The position numbers and the translations under genes were made by a program. Below the pieces are notes generated by a model. It worked only from the letters and a program-made list of their open reading frames with translations, searched no databases and was not told the DNA's origin. From positions 1-64,000 of the forward strand of contig JAKSJQ010000005.1 of the NCBI GenBank assembly GCA_024402115.1: a stretch of 64,000 nucleotides of DNA, read 5' to 3'. The DNA comes from Bacteroidales bacterium (GTDB lineage: Bacteria; Bacteroidota; Bacteroidia; Bacteroidales; UBA932). Positions 17,414-25,418 of the stretch are shown one piece after another; the stretch's first letter is position 1, and each line of letters begins with the position of its first letter.

Positions 17414-18783
17414 AAGACTGGCTCAACGACATACACGACAAACTCGGGGACTTCGAGACGAAGGCTCCCGAGGGCCTCTGGGCAAAGATCGCGGCCGGTC
17501 AGCCAGCTTCTGCAGGAAAGGCTGGATCATCAGTACATGACGATCAAGCCGACAAGGTGACACCGCTGTATTTCTGGGGCAGGCGCATCGCCGCTGCAGG
17601 CGCTGCGGCCGCTGCCGTTTTTGCAGGCGTGCTTCTGTTCCGCAACTATCATTCAACCGGGCAGCCTGAAATGATTGCTGACGCACAGGGACCATCATCG
17701 CAGCAGGAGAACGTCATCCGTGACATTCCGTCCGATGATGTCCCGTCAGCCGCTGATGAAGTTCTAACGGATTCTGAAGAAGTCATCATGGACAGGACAG
17801 AATCCCGCACGCCGCGTCTGGTAACGACGCCTGCAGACGAAGGATTCACAGCTCCGATTGACGATGACGGCCATGATGCCGGGGCGGTCGATTCAAAGCT
17901 GATCAATGACAAGACCATCGCTGAGGGCCGCACGGTAGATGCCGGCAGCGAAGTCCGCTCACGCCAGGAGGACGGTCTTGACGATGCTCAGACAGCGGGA
18001 GACGGCAGTGTTGACCTCGGCAGCGGACGTGAAAGAAGGAACGGTGCCGCAAAGCGTGTCCGCGACGGAATGGGACGCAGCCGCGGTGCGGTTTCGATAG
18101 GGATCATCAACTCGTATGGCACCCAGAGCGCAAGCACGCTTGCATTCGCCGGTCCGGCCATGGCGGTTGCAGGACCTTCGAACGACGCCGTGTGGGATGA
18201 CGGCCCGATGCTCGGAATGACCCTCTTCGATGCCAGAGTCGGCGAGGCGAAATACACCCACCGCATGCCGGTTAGAGTCGGAGTGACTCTCGACTGGCAG
18301 CTGGCCGAGAGGTGGTTCATCGAGAGCGGCCTCACCTATACCAGGCTCAACTCCAGCATACGTCATGGCGACGACGAGAACTACACCGGCGCCACCCAGA
18401 AGCTCGACTATATCGGCATACCTCTGAACCTCAAGTTCAAGGCTTTCGGCACTCCGAGATTCGGACTCTATGCCTCTGCCGGTATGAACATGGACAAGTG
18501 CGTGGCGGCGAGCAGGAGCGCAAGCTACCGCTTCTCGACGGCTGGCGGCACTGAGAGCGGAAGCCTCGGTACCGAGAAGTACGACGAGCGTCCTTTCCAG
18601 CTGTCCGCCAACCTCGCCATGGGTGCGGCATACCTCATCTCACCGCTCATCAGCATCTATGTGGAGCCGGGAATGAGCTGGTATTTCGACGACAGGAGCT
18701 CGCTCGACACGATCTACAAGGAGCGGCCGCTGAACTTCAGCATGAACCTCGGACTCCGATTCACCCTCACCCGAGGCAGGTAG
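17410..18783 (+). CDS. inner-membrane helix plus C-terminal beta-barrel protein (possible anti-sigma partner)
   Basis: I chose the ATG at 17410 because it overlaps the sigma factor stop; the longer frame back to 17092 only covers the sigma gene. Of 457 residues, 1-55 are soluble (MKDWLNDIHDKLGDFE), 58-77 form one very Ala-rich membrane helix, about 80-220 are an acidic disordered linker, and about 230-457 look like an outer-membrane barrel (GVTLDWQLAERWFIESGLTYTR, then alternating strands to LGLRFTLTRGR). This matches Bacteroidota proteins annotated as outer-membrane beta-barrel proteins next to ECF sigma factors. A cytoplasmic domain, inner-membrane helix and barrel in one chain are topologically odd. 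Sigma-factor binding by the N-terminal 50 residues is inferred. Confidence 0.8.
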   Translation: MKDWLNDIHDKLGDFETKAPEGLWAKIAAGQPASAGKAGSSVHDDQADKVTPLYFWGRRIAAAGAAAAAVFAGVLLFRNYHSTGQPEMIADAQGPSSQQENVIRDIPSDDVPSAADEVLTDSEEVIMDRTESRTPRLVTTPADEGFTAPIDDDGHDAGAVDSKLINDKTIAEGRTVDAGSEVRSRQEDGLDDAQTAGDGSVDLGSGRERRNGAAKRVRDGMGRSRGAVSIGIINSYGTQSASTLAFAGPAMAVAGPSNDAVWDDGPMLGMTLFDARVGEAKYTHRMPVRVGVTLDWQLAERWFIESGLTYTRLNSSIRHGDDENYTGATQKLDYIGIPLNLKFKAFGTPRFGLYASAGMNMDKCVAASRSASYRFSTAGGTESGSLGTEKYDERPFQLSANLAMGAAYLISPLISIYVEPGMSWYFDDRSSLDTIYKERPLNFSMNLGLRFTLTRGR

Positions 18784-18811
18784 AGGCACATCCGAACCGA
18801 ATTCTCTTATG

Positions 18812-18840
18812 AACGTCACTGAAAGGTGGCGTTTTTTTGT
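18812..18840 (+). terminator. terminator after the barrel gene
   Basis: Arms AACGTCAC (18812-18819) and GTGGCGTT (18826-18833) with one G-U pair are followed by a T run. The -7 box of the next gene starts one base after the T-rich tract. Confidence 0.75.
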
Positions 18841-18848
18841 TAGATTTG
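18841..18848 (+). promoter_or_regulatory. -7 box of the GH43-GH27 operon
   Basis: TAGATTTG matches TAnnTTTG and ends 26 nt before the ATG at 18875. The -33 region falls inside the preceding terminator hairpin and has no TTG. Confidence 0.5.
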
Positions 18849-18874
18849 TACATAGCTGATAACTGACCACACTT

Positions 18875-20779
18875 ATGAGACACACTCTCCTTTCATGGCT
18901 GACTGCGACGGCTCTGATCGCAGCGTCAAGCCTGTTTTCACATCCTGCGCATGCACAAGGCAACACAGTCCTGCCTGAAGCTGAGATACACGGATATCTG
19001 TTCGCACACCGCTCCGCCCACGGCGGCTGGCCTGCGTTCGCGACCTCTCCCGACGGAGTGCATTTCCACGACATGCTCTGCGGAGACTCCATATTTTCCA
19101 CGGACGACAAGGGAGAGTACGGGAATGTGAGCTATGTCTATATCTGCCGCACCCATGAGGGCGACGGATACATACTCCTCACCACCAATGCCGACGGAAG
19201 CGTCTGCGTCCAGCTCAGCTCCGACCTCATCTCGTGGACAGAGGTGCAGGAACTTGCCCTCAGGGGCGTTCGCAGCGCGAGGATGGTCTGGGATCAGGCA
19301 TCCGGCTCTTATCTTCTCTATTACGCGGAAAAGGAGCGTGGAAGGCTTCTCGGAAACAGACTTTCGATCATGAGTTCGTCGCTTGACCCGGTACCTGTAG
19401 TATCACTGAGTGATTCGGAGATACTTGCGGACTGGGACGTGGAGATTCTCGATGCCGAACTGGAGTGTATCGAGGACGGGAGCGTCGTCCTCCTTGCCAA
19501 GGTCGATGACCGTAGTGCCGGCTTCCTGCGCGCTTCCACCAGCAACCTCAGAGGACCATGGACCAAGCCTTCGGAGAGCTTCGTGATCGAGGATGACGAC
19601 TATTGCCGCGAGATCAGCGCATTCAAGGTCGCGGACCAGAAGGGATGGTCATTCGGATATGTGAATACGACCAAGGGCGGATACAGGCTCTGCCAGTCGG
19701 ACGATGCGATGGACCGTTTCTTCGCGCCGAAGAACATCGAGGGCATCTACGGACCGGACGCCGGCTCCTTCCTGGCGCTGAACGAGGAAGAATATCAGAG
19801 GATACAGGCATGGGCGGACGCGGAGGAAGCGAAGCACCTCGCACCGAACGTGAAGAATCCCGTGTTCCCGGGCCTTCATGCCGATCCGGAGGTGCTCTAC
19901 AGCATCCAGACGGGCAAATACTACATCTACCCTACCACCGACGGCGCATATGCATGGCACAGCTATGACTTCCACTGCTTCTCTTCCGAGGATCTCGTGA
20001 ACTGGAAGGACGAGGGCGTGATACTCGACCTCCGCGACCTTGAATGGGGCGACAGGGAGTACGCATGGGCTCCGTGCATCATCGAGAAACCAGTCTTCGG
20101 CGGATTCAAGTACTACTTCTACTTCGTGCATCACGGCACCATCGGCGTAGCCGTCGCTGACCAGCCGGAAGGCCCGTTCAAGGATGTGCTCGGAAAGGCC
20201 CTACTCACCCAGGAGGAGATCCATGCGCCGAACCAGATCATCGATCCGGACGTATTCCGCGACCGTGCGACCGGGAAGTACTATCTCTATTGGGGTAATT
20301 CCTACCTCTGGATGGCAGAGCTCGCACCGGACATGATTTCCCTTGTTCCCGGTACCATGCATGAGCTCATCCCGCGCTCGAAGATCGGCGAGTATCACTA
20401 TCTCGAGGGCACCTACGTCTTCGAGCGCAAGGGCCTCTACTACTTCATGTGGTCGGAGAACATCACCCGCTCGTCATACTACCGCGTCCGCTACCTCATC
20501 TCGGACTCTCCCACCGAGTTCGTCAGGAACGGCCGTCCGGCTAAGGTCGAGGATACAATCGTGATCCAGCAGGACCCTTCGAAGCAGATCTTCGGCACCG
20601 GCCACCATTCGGTGATCTGCAAGCCCGGCACCGATGAATGGTACATCGTCTACCACCGTTTCAACCGTCCGGGAGGCGTTAAGCTCGGTCTTTCCGGCGG
20701 ATATAACCGCGAGATCTGCATCGACCGTCTCGAATTCAACGAGGACGGCACGATCAAGCCAGTGATCCCAAGTCTTTAG
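18875..20779 (+). CDS. glycoside hydrolase family 43 protein with tandem propellers
   Basis: A 634-residue secreted protein with a signal peptide ending AHAQ (residue 28). The C-terminal half (about 325-632) is a GH43 five-bladed propeller with all three acidic residues: base Asp337 in GLHADPEV, Asp457 in IIDPDVF, and acid Glu511 in YLEGTYV. The N-terminal half (about 38-310) also reads like a propeller with repeated blades but lacks that triad, so it is probably a degenerate or binding module. GH43 enzymes are mostly arabinofuranosidases and beta-xylosidases, some beta-galactosidases. The GH27 gene follows after 31 nt, so both act on the same galactose and pentose decorated plant glycan, by inference. 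Confidence 0.88.
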   Translation: MRHTLLSWLTATALIAASSLFSHPAHAQGNTVLPEAEIHGYLFAHRSAHGGWPAFATSPDGVHFHDMLCGDSIFSTDDKGEYGNVSYVYICRTHEGDGYILLTTNADGSVCVQLSSDLISWTEVQELALRGVRSARMVWDQASGSYLLYYAEKERGRLLGNRLSIMSSSLDPVPVVSLSDSEILADWDVEILDAELECIEDGSVVLLAKVDDRSAGFLRASTSNLRGPWTKPSESFVIEDDDYCREISAFKVADQKGWSFGYVNTTKGGYRLCQSDDAMDRFFAPKNIEGIYGPDAGSFLALNEEEYQRIQAWADAEEAKHLAPNVKNPVFPGLHADPEVLYSIQTGKYYIYPTTDGAYAWHSYDFHCFSSEDLVNWKDEGVILDLRDLEWGDREYAWAPCIIEKPVFGGFKYYFYFVHHGTIGVAVADQPEGPFKDVLGKALLTQEEIHAPNQIIDPDVFRDRATGKYYLYWGNSYLWMAELAPDMISLVPGTMHELIPRSKIGEYHYLEGTYVFERKGLYYFMWSENITRSSYYRVRYLISDSPTEFVRNGRPAKVEDTIVIQQDPSKQIFGTGHHSVICKPGTDEWYIVYHRFNRPGGVKLGLSGGYNREICIDRLEFNEDGTIKPVIPSL

Positions 20780-20810
20780 GAAATCAGATACACTTAAACC
20801 ATACATCAGC

Positions 20811-22418
20811 ATGAAACGCATTCTTTCGTCAATGCTAGCAGCTGCGGCCCTTGTATGCAGCTGCTCTGAGCCCGGAATCAAGACCGAGCCCGTCAATCCG
20901 CCAACCATGGGCTGGAGCTCATGGAACTGCTTCCTCGTGAACATCTCCGAGGACATTATCAACCGCCATGCAGACCTTCTCGTCTCCACGGGACTCTCAG
21001 AGCATGGCTATGACCACATCAACATCGATGACGGTTTCTTCGGACACCGCGACTCCCTTGGCTATATGACTGCGCATGAGGAGAGGTTTCCTAATGGCCT
21101 CAGAGGCGTCGCAGACCACATTCACAGCCTCGGTCTCAAGGCAGGAATCTATTCCGACGCCGGAAACAATACCTGTGGATCAAGATGGAACGGCGATGTG
21201 AACGGTGTCGGTGCAGGACTCTGGCAGCATGAGGTGCGCGATGCTGAGCGCTATTTCAATGACTGGAACTTCGATTTCATCAAGATCGACTACTGCGGCG
21301 GCAGCGGTCTCGGTCTGAACGAGCATGATCAGTACCTCAGGATACGACACGCCATCGACAGCGTCGCCAACCATCCTATCGAGGTCAATATCTGCCGCTG
21401 GGCCTTCCCTGGCACTTGGGTGGGCGAAGCCGGAGACTCTTGGAGAATCAGCGGCGACGTACGTCCTTTCTGGGGTAGTATCAAGAGCACCATCGAGCGG
21501 AATATGTACCTTTCTGCATATGCCGGAGGCGGTCGCTACAACGATATGGACATGCTCATCGTAGGATATGCGAACAAGCCGTCTCCACTTCTCGAGGACT
21601 GCTACGGCGTGCCTTTCAACGAGGAAGAGACGCATTTCGGAATGTGGTGCATCATGAGCTCCCCTCTTCTTCTTGGCTGTGACCTCGGCTACATTCCTGA
21701 GGAGACCATGAAGATAATCACTAATGATGAACTCATCGCACTCGACCAGGACCCGCTCGGACTTCAGGCTTACGTCGTCCAGCATGATGGCGAGGGTTAT
21801 GTATTCGCAAAGGATATCGAGTTGCTCCGTGGTAAGACCAGGGCTGTCGCTCTCTATAACCCTTCAGAGGAAGAGATAAGCTTCGAGGTTCCTCTCGAGA
21901 CTCTTGAGTTCGCCGGTTCTGTATCAGTACGCGACCTGAACCGTCATGAGGAGCTCGGTACCATGGATTGCATACGTCTCTCTGTGCCTGCACACGGTGC
22001 AAGAATACTCAAGATCACCGGAAAGAAGAGGATCGATCCTAGCGTATACGAGGCTGAGTGGGCATTCATTCCTTCATACAGCGCAATCACACGTAGCACT
22101 AGGCCTATGCCTCTCGACGGCGCTTCCGGTCAGGTCGCTGTCCCATATCTTGGCGGTTCCCAGGACAATTGCCTTATCTGGAATAACGTCTATTCGACCC
22201 GTGGCGGCAAGCACGAACTCAGTATCCGTTACCAGAGTGACGAGGTCAGAACTCTAGAGGTGGAGGTCAACGGTTCGAAGGAGACTGTACTCCTCCCTGC
22301 AAGCGCAGATTTCAAGGAATATGCACTCCCAGTTACCCTCAAGGCCGGATTCAATGTAGTCCGCATGGGTAATGACACTGAGGAGGCTCCAGTGGTAGAC
22401 TGCTTCAGAGTTTTGTAA
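20811..22418 (+). CDS. GH27 alpha-galactosidase with C-terminal carbohydrate-binding-like domain
   Basis: The 535-residue lipoprotein (lipobox Cys near residues 16-18) begins its catalytic domain at MGWSSWNCF. The nucleophile is Asp160 in FIKIDYCGG and the acid/base is Asp216 in WRISGDVRP; NIDDGFFG is the usual substrate-binding strand. A beta-sandwich cap follows (about 330-410), and the last 130 residues (VYEAEWAFI to the end) resemble a family 6 or 35 binding module. It removes terminal alpha-linked galactose from oligosaccharides such as galactomannan or raffinose-type sugars. It is the second gene after GH43 and is followed by dispersed repeat A1, which should also terminate transcription. 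Confidence 0.92.
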   Translation: MKRILSSMLAAAALVCSCSEPGIKTEPVNPPTMGWSSWNCFLVNISEDIINRHADLLVSTGLSEHGYDHINIDDGFFGHRDSLGYMTAHEERFPNGLRGVADHIHSLGLKAGIYSDAGNNTCGSRWNGDVNGVGAGLWQHEVRDAERYFNDWNFDFIKIDYCGGSGLGLNEHDQYLRIRHAIDSVANHPIEVNICRWAFPGTWVGEAGDSWRISGDVRPFWGSIKSTIERNMYLSAYAGGGRYNDMDMLIVGYANKPSPLLEDCYGVPFNEEETHFGMWCIMSSPLLLGCDLGYIPEETMKIITNDELIALDQDPLGLQAYVVQHDGEGYVFAKDIELLRGKTRAVALYNPSEEEISFEVPLETLEFAGSVSVRDLNRHEELGTMDCIRLSVPAHGARILKITGKKRIDPSVYEAEWAFIPSYSAITRSTRPMPLDGASGQVAVPYLGGSQDNCLIWNNVYSTRGGKHELSIRYQSDEVRTLEVEVNGSKETVLLPASADFKEYALPVTLKAGFNVVRMGNDTEEAPVVDCFRVL

Positions 22419-22422
22419 AGAG

Positions 22423-22500
22423 TTGAATATCAATGACATACTAAGCGGACGGCTCCCCCGGAAAGAGGAGCCGTCCGTTCGTTATGTCGCTGAGAATCAG
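22423..22500. repeat. dispersed repeat family A, copy 1 (bidirectional terminator hairpin)
   Basis: A 78-bp element centred on a hairpin with perfect 11-bp arms CGGACGGCTCC (22446-22456) and GGAGCCGTCCG (22467-22477). It aligns without gaps to 34570-34647, with 54 of 78 positions matching by hand. It fills the gap between the convergent GH27 and uracil permease genes. Confidence 0.75.
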
Positions 22501-23808
22501 CTATTTAGTTTCTCCGAAGACGTAGTCCTTGCCAGGAAGGACAGCGTTGAGGATGATGCCGGCGAGGGCGGCAACTGCGAGGCCGGAGAGCTTGATGGCG
22601 CCTGCGCCGACCGAGCCTGGACCGTACTGGATACCGATCGCGAGCACGAGGATGAGGGCCGCGATGATCACGTTGCGCGATGCGGTGAAGTCGACCTTGT
22701 TCTCGACCATGTTCCTGACACCGACTGCCGAGATCATTCCGTAGAGCACGAGAGACACGCCGCCGACGGTAGCCGATGGCATGGTGCTGACTGCGGTCGC
22801 GAACTTAGGACAGAATGAAAGGATGATGGCGAATACGGCTGCCATGCGGATTACCTTTGGGTCGAATACCTGGGTGATGTTGAGCACGCCGGTGTTCTCT
22901 CCGTAGGTGGTGTTCGCAGGAGCACCGAACATAGACGCGAGTGCGGTTGCGATACCGTCGCCCATGAGTGTCCTGTGGAGACCAGGGTCGGTGAGGTAGT
23001 CCTTGCCGGTGGTAGAAGAGATTGCGCACATGTCGCCGATGTGCTCCACCATGGTGGCGAGAGAGATCGGAAGGATGGTGATGATCGCGGTCACGACGAG
23101 ACCCCAGTTAGGTGCCTTGAATACGCTGATTGCGGTGTTCTGCATCTGGAATGGGAAACCTATCCATGCAGCTTCCTTCACCGGAGCAAAGTCGACAGCG
23201 CCGAAGCAGCATGCGACGATATATGAGCCTACGGCACCGAGGAGGATAGGAATGATCTTGATCATGCCCTTACCCCAGATGTTGGTGACGATGATGATTG
23301 CGATGGCTGAGAGAGCGATCCACCAATTCGCGCTGCAGTTTGTCACAGCCGAGCCGGAGAGGGTGAGGCCGATGGCGATGATGATAGGGCCGGTTACGAC
23401 AGGTGGGAAGAAGCTCATGACCTTGCTTGTTCCGAAGACCTTGATGAGGCCGGCGAGGATGAAGTACATCAGGCCTGCGCAGAACACACCGATGCAGGCG
23501 TAAGGGAGCGACTGGGCCATGGTCAGGCCGTAGTCAGAGTCGGCGATGGCAACGACGGCTGCGTATCCTCCGATGAATGCGAAGGACGAGCCGAGGAAGG
23601 CAGGCACCTTGAACTTGGTCAGGGCATGGAAGAGAAGGGTTCCGAGTCCGGCAAAGAGGAGGGTCGCGGACATCGAAAGTCCGGTTAGCATAGGTACGAG
23701 CACTGTGGCGCCGAACATCGCGAAGAGGTGCTGGACGCCGAGCACTGTCATCTTTGGAATACCGAGCGAGCGTGCATCCCAGATGGGCTGGTTCTGTTGA
23801 TTTGCCAT
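22501..23808 (-). CDS. uraA: uracil permease (NCS2 family)
   Basis: A 435-residue inner-membrane transporter with about 14 hydrophobic segments that imports uracil with protons. Two nucleobase-binding glutamates of UraA are in place: Glu255 in MVEHIGDM and Glu304 in NTTYGENTG. The NTTYGENTG phrase favours uracil over xanthine, but a purine cannot be excluded, and guaA and guaB lie 1.6 kb upstream on the same strand. The 3' end touches repeat A1. The 72-nt gap to the upstream 214-residue gene has no clear promoter, so these two may share a transcript. Confidence 0.88.
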   Translation of the reverse strand: MANQQNQPIWDARSLGIPKMTVLGVQHLFAMFGATVLVPMLTGLSMSATLLFAGLGTLLFHALTKFKVPAFLGSSFAFIGGYAAVVAIADSDYGLTMAQSLPYACIGVFCAGLMYFILAGLIKVFGTSKVMSFFPPVVTGPIIIAIGLTLSGSAVTNCSANWWIALSAIAIIIVTNIWGKGMIKIIPILLGAVGSYIVACCFGAVDFAPVKEAAWIGFPFQMQNTAISVFKAPNWGLVVTAIITILPISLATMVEHIGDMCAISSTTGKDYLTDPGLHRTLMGDGIATALASMFGAPANTTYGENTGVLNITQVFDPKVIRMAAVFAIILSFCPKFATAVSTMPSATVGGVSLVLYGMISAVGVRNMVENKVDFTASRNVIIAALILVLAIGIQYGPGSVGAGAIKLSGLAVAALAGIILNAVLPGKDYVFGETK

Positions 23809-23880
23809 GATGTTTATGATTAGTTGTTACTTGTTGTTCCCGTTATTTCCGTCATGATGGCCGCAGCGCATCATTCCGGC

Positions 23881-24525
23881 TCAGTACTCCAGGGCCTCGA
23901 GGTAGAACTCGCGTCTGAGCTCGCTGCTGACCGGGCAGTATGTTATCCTGAATTCGAAGCTTATGTCGTCGTCGAGGTTGCATGCGTAGAGGCCGCCGGC
24001 CTCGGAGAGGAAAAGGCGTCTGTACCTGACCTCGTTGTCCTTCTGAAGGTTCATGATGTAGCGGACAGTCTTGTGGACGAGTTCCTCGTCGAGAGGGTCC
24101 TTGCAGAACACGAAGAGTCCGAACTCGTCGAAGTTGCCGTAGAAACCGGAGCTGACCTTGCCGACCTTGTTCGCGATGATGTCGCGCAGCGGCTTGGCTC
24201 CCTGCCAGTATCGTAGCTCAAGGCCTCCTATGTACTTCCCTTCATGGATTCCGTATCCGTAGCCCTTCTCGATGACCTCGTCATAGCCGGGAACACCGTC
24301 CTGGCGCGGGAAGCCTGCCAGGCCCTTGAGCATCTGGTTCGCCGCCGCCTTGCCGGGGTCCATAGCACGTGTGACCTCAATGCCGAGACGCTTGCGGTCG
24401 GCGCTCTGCAGGTCGGGCCTGTCTTCGTTTATGAGGTCGTCGAACTTGTGCCCCAGGAGAGTCCTGAGGGAGGTGATGGCGTATCTTTCGAAGAAACATG
24501 TTCCGTATTTGCGGTATGCTGCCAT
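23881..24525 (-). CDS. conserved protein of unknown function, possible PD-(D/E)xK-like fold
   Basis: A 214-residue soluble protein with no signal or membrane segment. An N-terminal region has ERYAITSLRTLLGHKFDD, then NEDRPDLQSADRKRLGIEVTRAM, where a Pro-Asp pair is followed by a strand with Ile-Glu-Val-Thr. This order resembles the core of PD-(D/E)xK nucleases, although the usual lysine is replaced by threonine. The C-terminal half is strand-rich with aromatic residues. I do not recognise a named family. A -7 box sits at 24548-24555 directly after a terminator. Nuclease activity is only a suggestion. Confidence 0.6.
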   Translation of the reverse strand: MAAYRKYGTCFFERYAITSLRTLLGHKFDDLINEDRPDLQSADRKRLGIEVTRAMDPGKAAANQMLKGLAGFPRQDGVPGYDEVIEKGYGYGIHEGKYIGGLELRYWQGAKPLRDIIANKVGKVSSGFYGNFDEFGLFVFCKDPLDEELVHKTVRYIMNLQKDNEVRYRRLFLSEAGGLYACNLDDDISFEFRITYCPVSSELRREFYLEALEY

Positions 24526-24547
24526 GTCCTTAAAACATCATTCTTCT

Positions 24548-24555
24548 CAAAGTTA
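24548..24555 (-). promoter_or_regulatory. -7 box of the 214-residue gene
   Basis: On the minus strand this reads TAACTTTG, matching TAnnTTTG, and ends 22 nt before the ATG at 24525. It abuts the T tract of the terminator at 24561-24594. Confidence 0.5.
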
Positions 24556-24556
24556 G

Positions 24557-24598
24557 CAAAAAAAAGAGGCAGACCATACGGTTTGCCTCTTTTTTTTG
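24557..24598 (-). terminator. terminator after the lipocalin-like gene
   Basis: A 15-bp near-perfect stem (24561-24575 with 24580-24594) and ATAC loop is flanked by A and T runs on both sides, so it could work in either direction. Its position 3' of the gene ending at 24614 assigns it to the minus strand. Confidence 0.85.
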
Positions 24599-24613
24599 TG
24601 ACAAATGAAGGGA

Positions 24614-25342
24614 TTATCTGATCTTTTGGAACTCGATGATTTCATATTCGTCCTCGTCAAATTCCTCTAAGTAATCATCATATTCAATCATTTTGATCGT
24701 CATGGAGTTTGAACTTATCTCCTCTATGTTCATTACTTCATCATACACGCTAATTATCGCTCCAGCCTTAATTCTGATTTTTGAAATCTCGTCTTCAGAC
24801 TCGTCTTCACCATCCCAATGTGCCCTTAGGCTGGAATTTGTGATTGTAACCGTAAGCCCTTCGTAATCTTCGGTGTCGTCTTCAGGCTTCTCTCCCTTTT
24901 CGTAGTAAGTAGACTTTTTGACTTTCCATGTTCCTAGAACCTTCTTTTCATACCCGTCAAGTCCTGTCAGCTTATGGAGTGTCACGTTACCACCTTCCAT
25001 CTCTGCCTCACCCCAAGGGCTCTCTACGTCATCGGAAACGACCATTGTCGTGCTTGTGAGTTTGTCTATCCCAATGGAAGCTAGCCCTCCCATGAGATAA
25101 AGTCTGCCTTTGTCGTAGGTATACGGAATATCCGTCATGACGAAGTCTCCGTAACTATCTGTATCGGGATAGTTGCTGTACATCATATTAGACGTGAATT
25201 CTATCCTGTCGGAACTGTTCTCAATTTGCCATATACCCACAAGTCGCTTCGACCCTGCGCCAGAACCACCATCTTTCTCGCATGAAACGCTAAGCAACCC
25301 CATACCTAACACGAGCATTGCCGTAAAAAATAGCTTTCTCAT
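24614..25342 (-). CDS. lipocalin-like lipoprotein
   Basis: This encodes 242 residues from the ATG at 25342; an alternative ATG at 25348 adds two residues. The lipobox ends LSVSC (Cys21). Two repeats each start with the lipocalin-like phrase G-x-W (LVGIWQIENSS and VLGTWKVKKST) followed by short beta strands, so two small barrels are likely. The C-terminal part is very acidic (EFDEDEYE). Lipoproteins of this sort are common in Bacteroidota with unknown ligands. Base composition is more AT-rich than the neighbouring guaA and uraA genes. Its promoter is built into the guaA terminator. Confidence 0.7.
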   Translation of the reverse strand: MRKLFFTAMLVLGMGLLSVSCEKDGGSGAGSKRLVGIWQIENSSDRIEFTSNMMYSNYPDTDSYGDFVMTDIPYTYDKGRLYLMGGLASIGIDKLTSTTMVVSDDVESPWGEAEMEGGNVTLHKLTGLDGYEKKVLGTWKVKKSTYYEKGEKPEDDTEDYEGLTVTITNSSLRAHWDGEDESEDEISKIRIKAGAIISVYDEVMNIEEISSNSMTIKMIEYDDYLEEFDEDEYEIIEFQKIR

Positions 25343-25370
25343 ATTCATTTTATGTTTTGATTGACTGTAA

Positions 25371-25401
25371 CAAAATTAAAAAAAGTACCTTGTAAATGCA
25401 A
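25371..25401 (-). promoter_or_regulatory. promoter TTG-N20-TAATTTTG inside the guaA terminator
   Basis: On the minus strand TTG (25401-25399) and TAATTTTG (25378-25371) are 20 bp apart. The TTG lies in the stem of the guaA terminator and the -7 box uses the end of its T tract. The box ends 28 nt before the ATG at 25342. Confidence 0.65.
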
Positions 25402-25409
25402 GGTACTTT
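25378..25409 (-). terminator. terminator of guaBA
   Basis: Perfect 11-bp arms AAAGTACCTTG (25382-25392) and CAAGGTACTTT (25399-25409) with a six-base loop are followed on the minus strand by seven T residues. It starts 10 nt after the guaA stop. Confidence 0.85.
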
Positions 25410-25418
25410 CTTAGGCTA

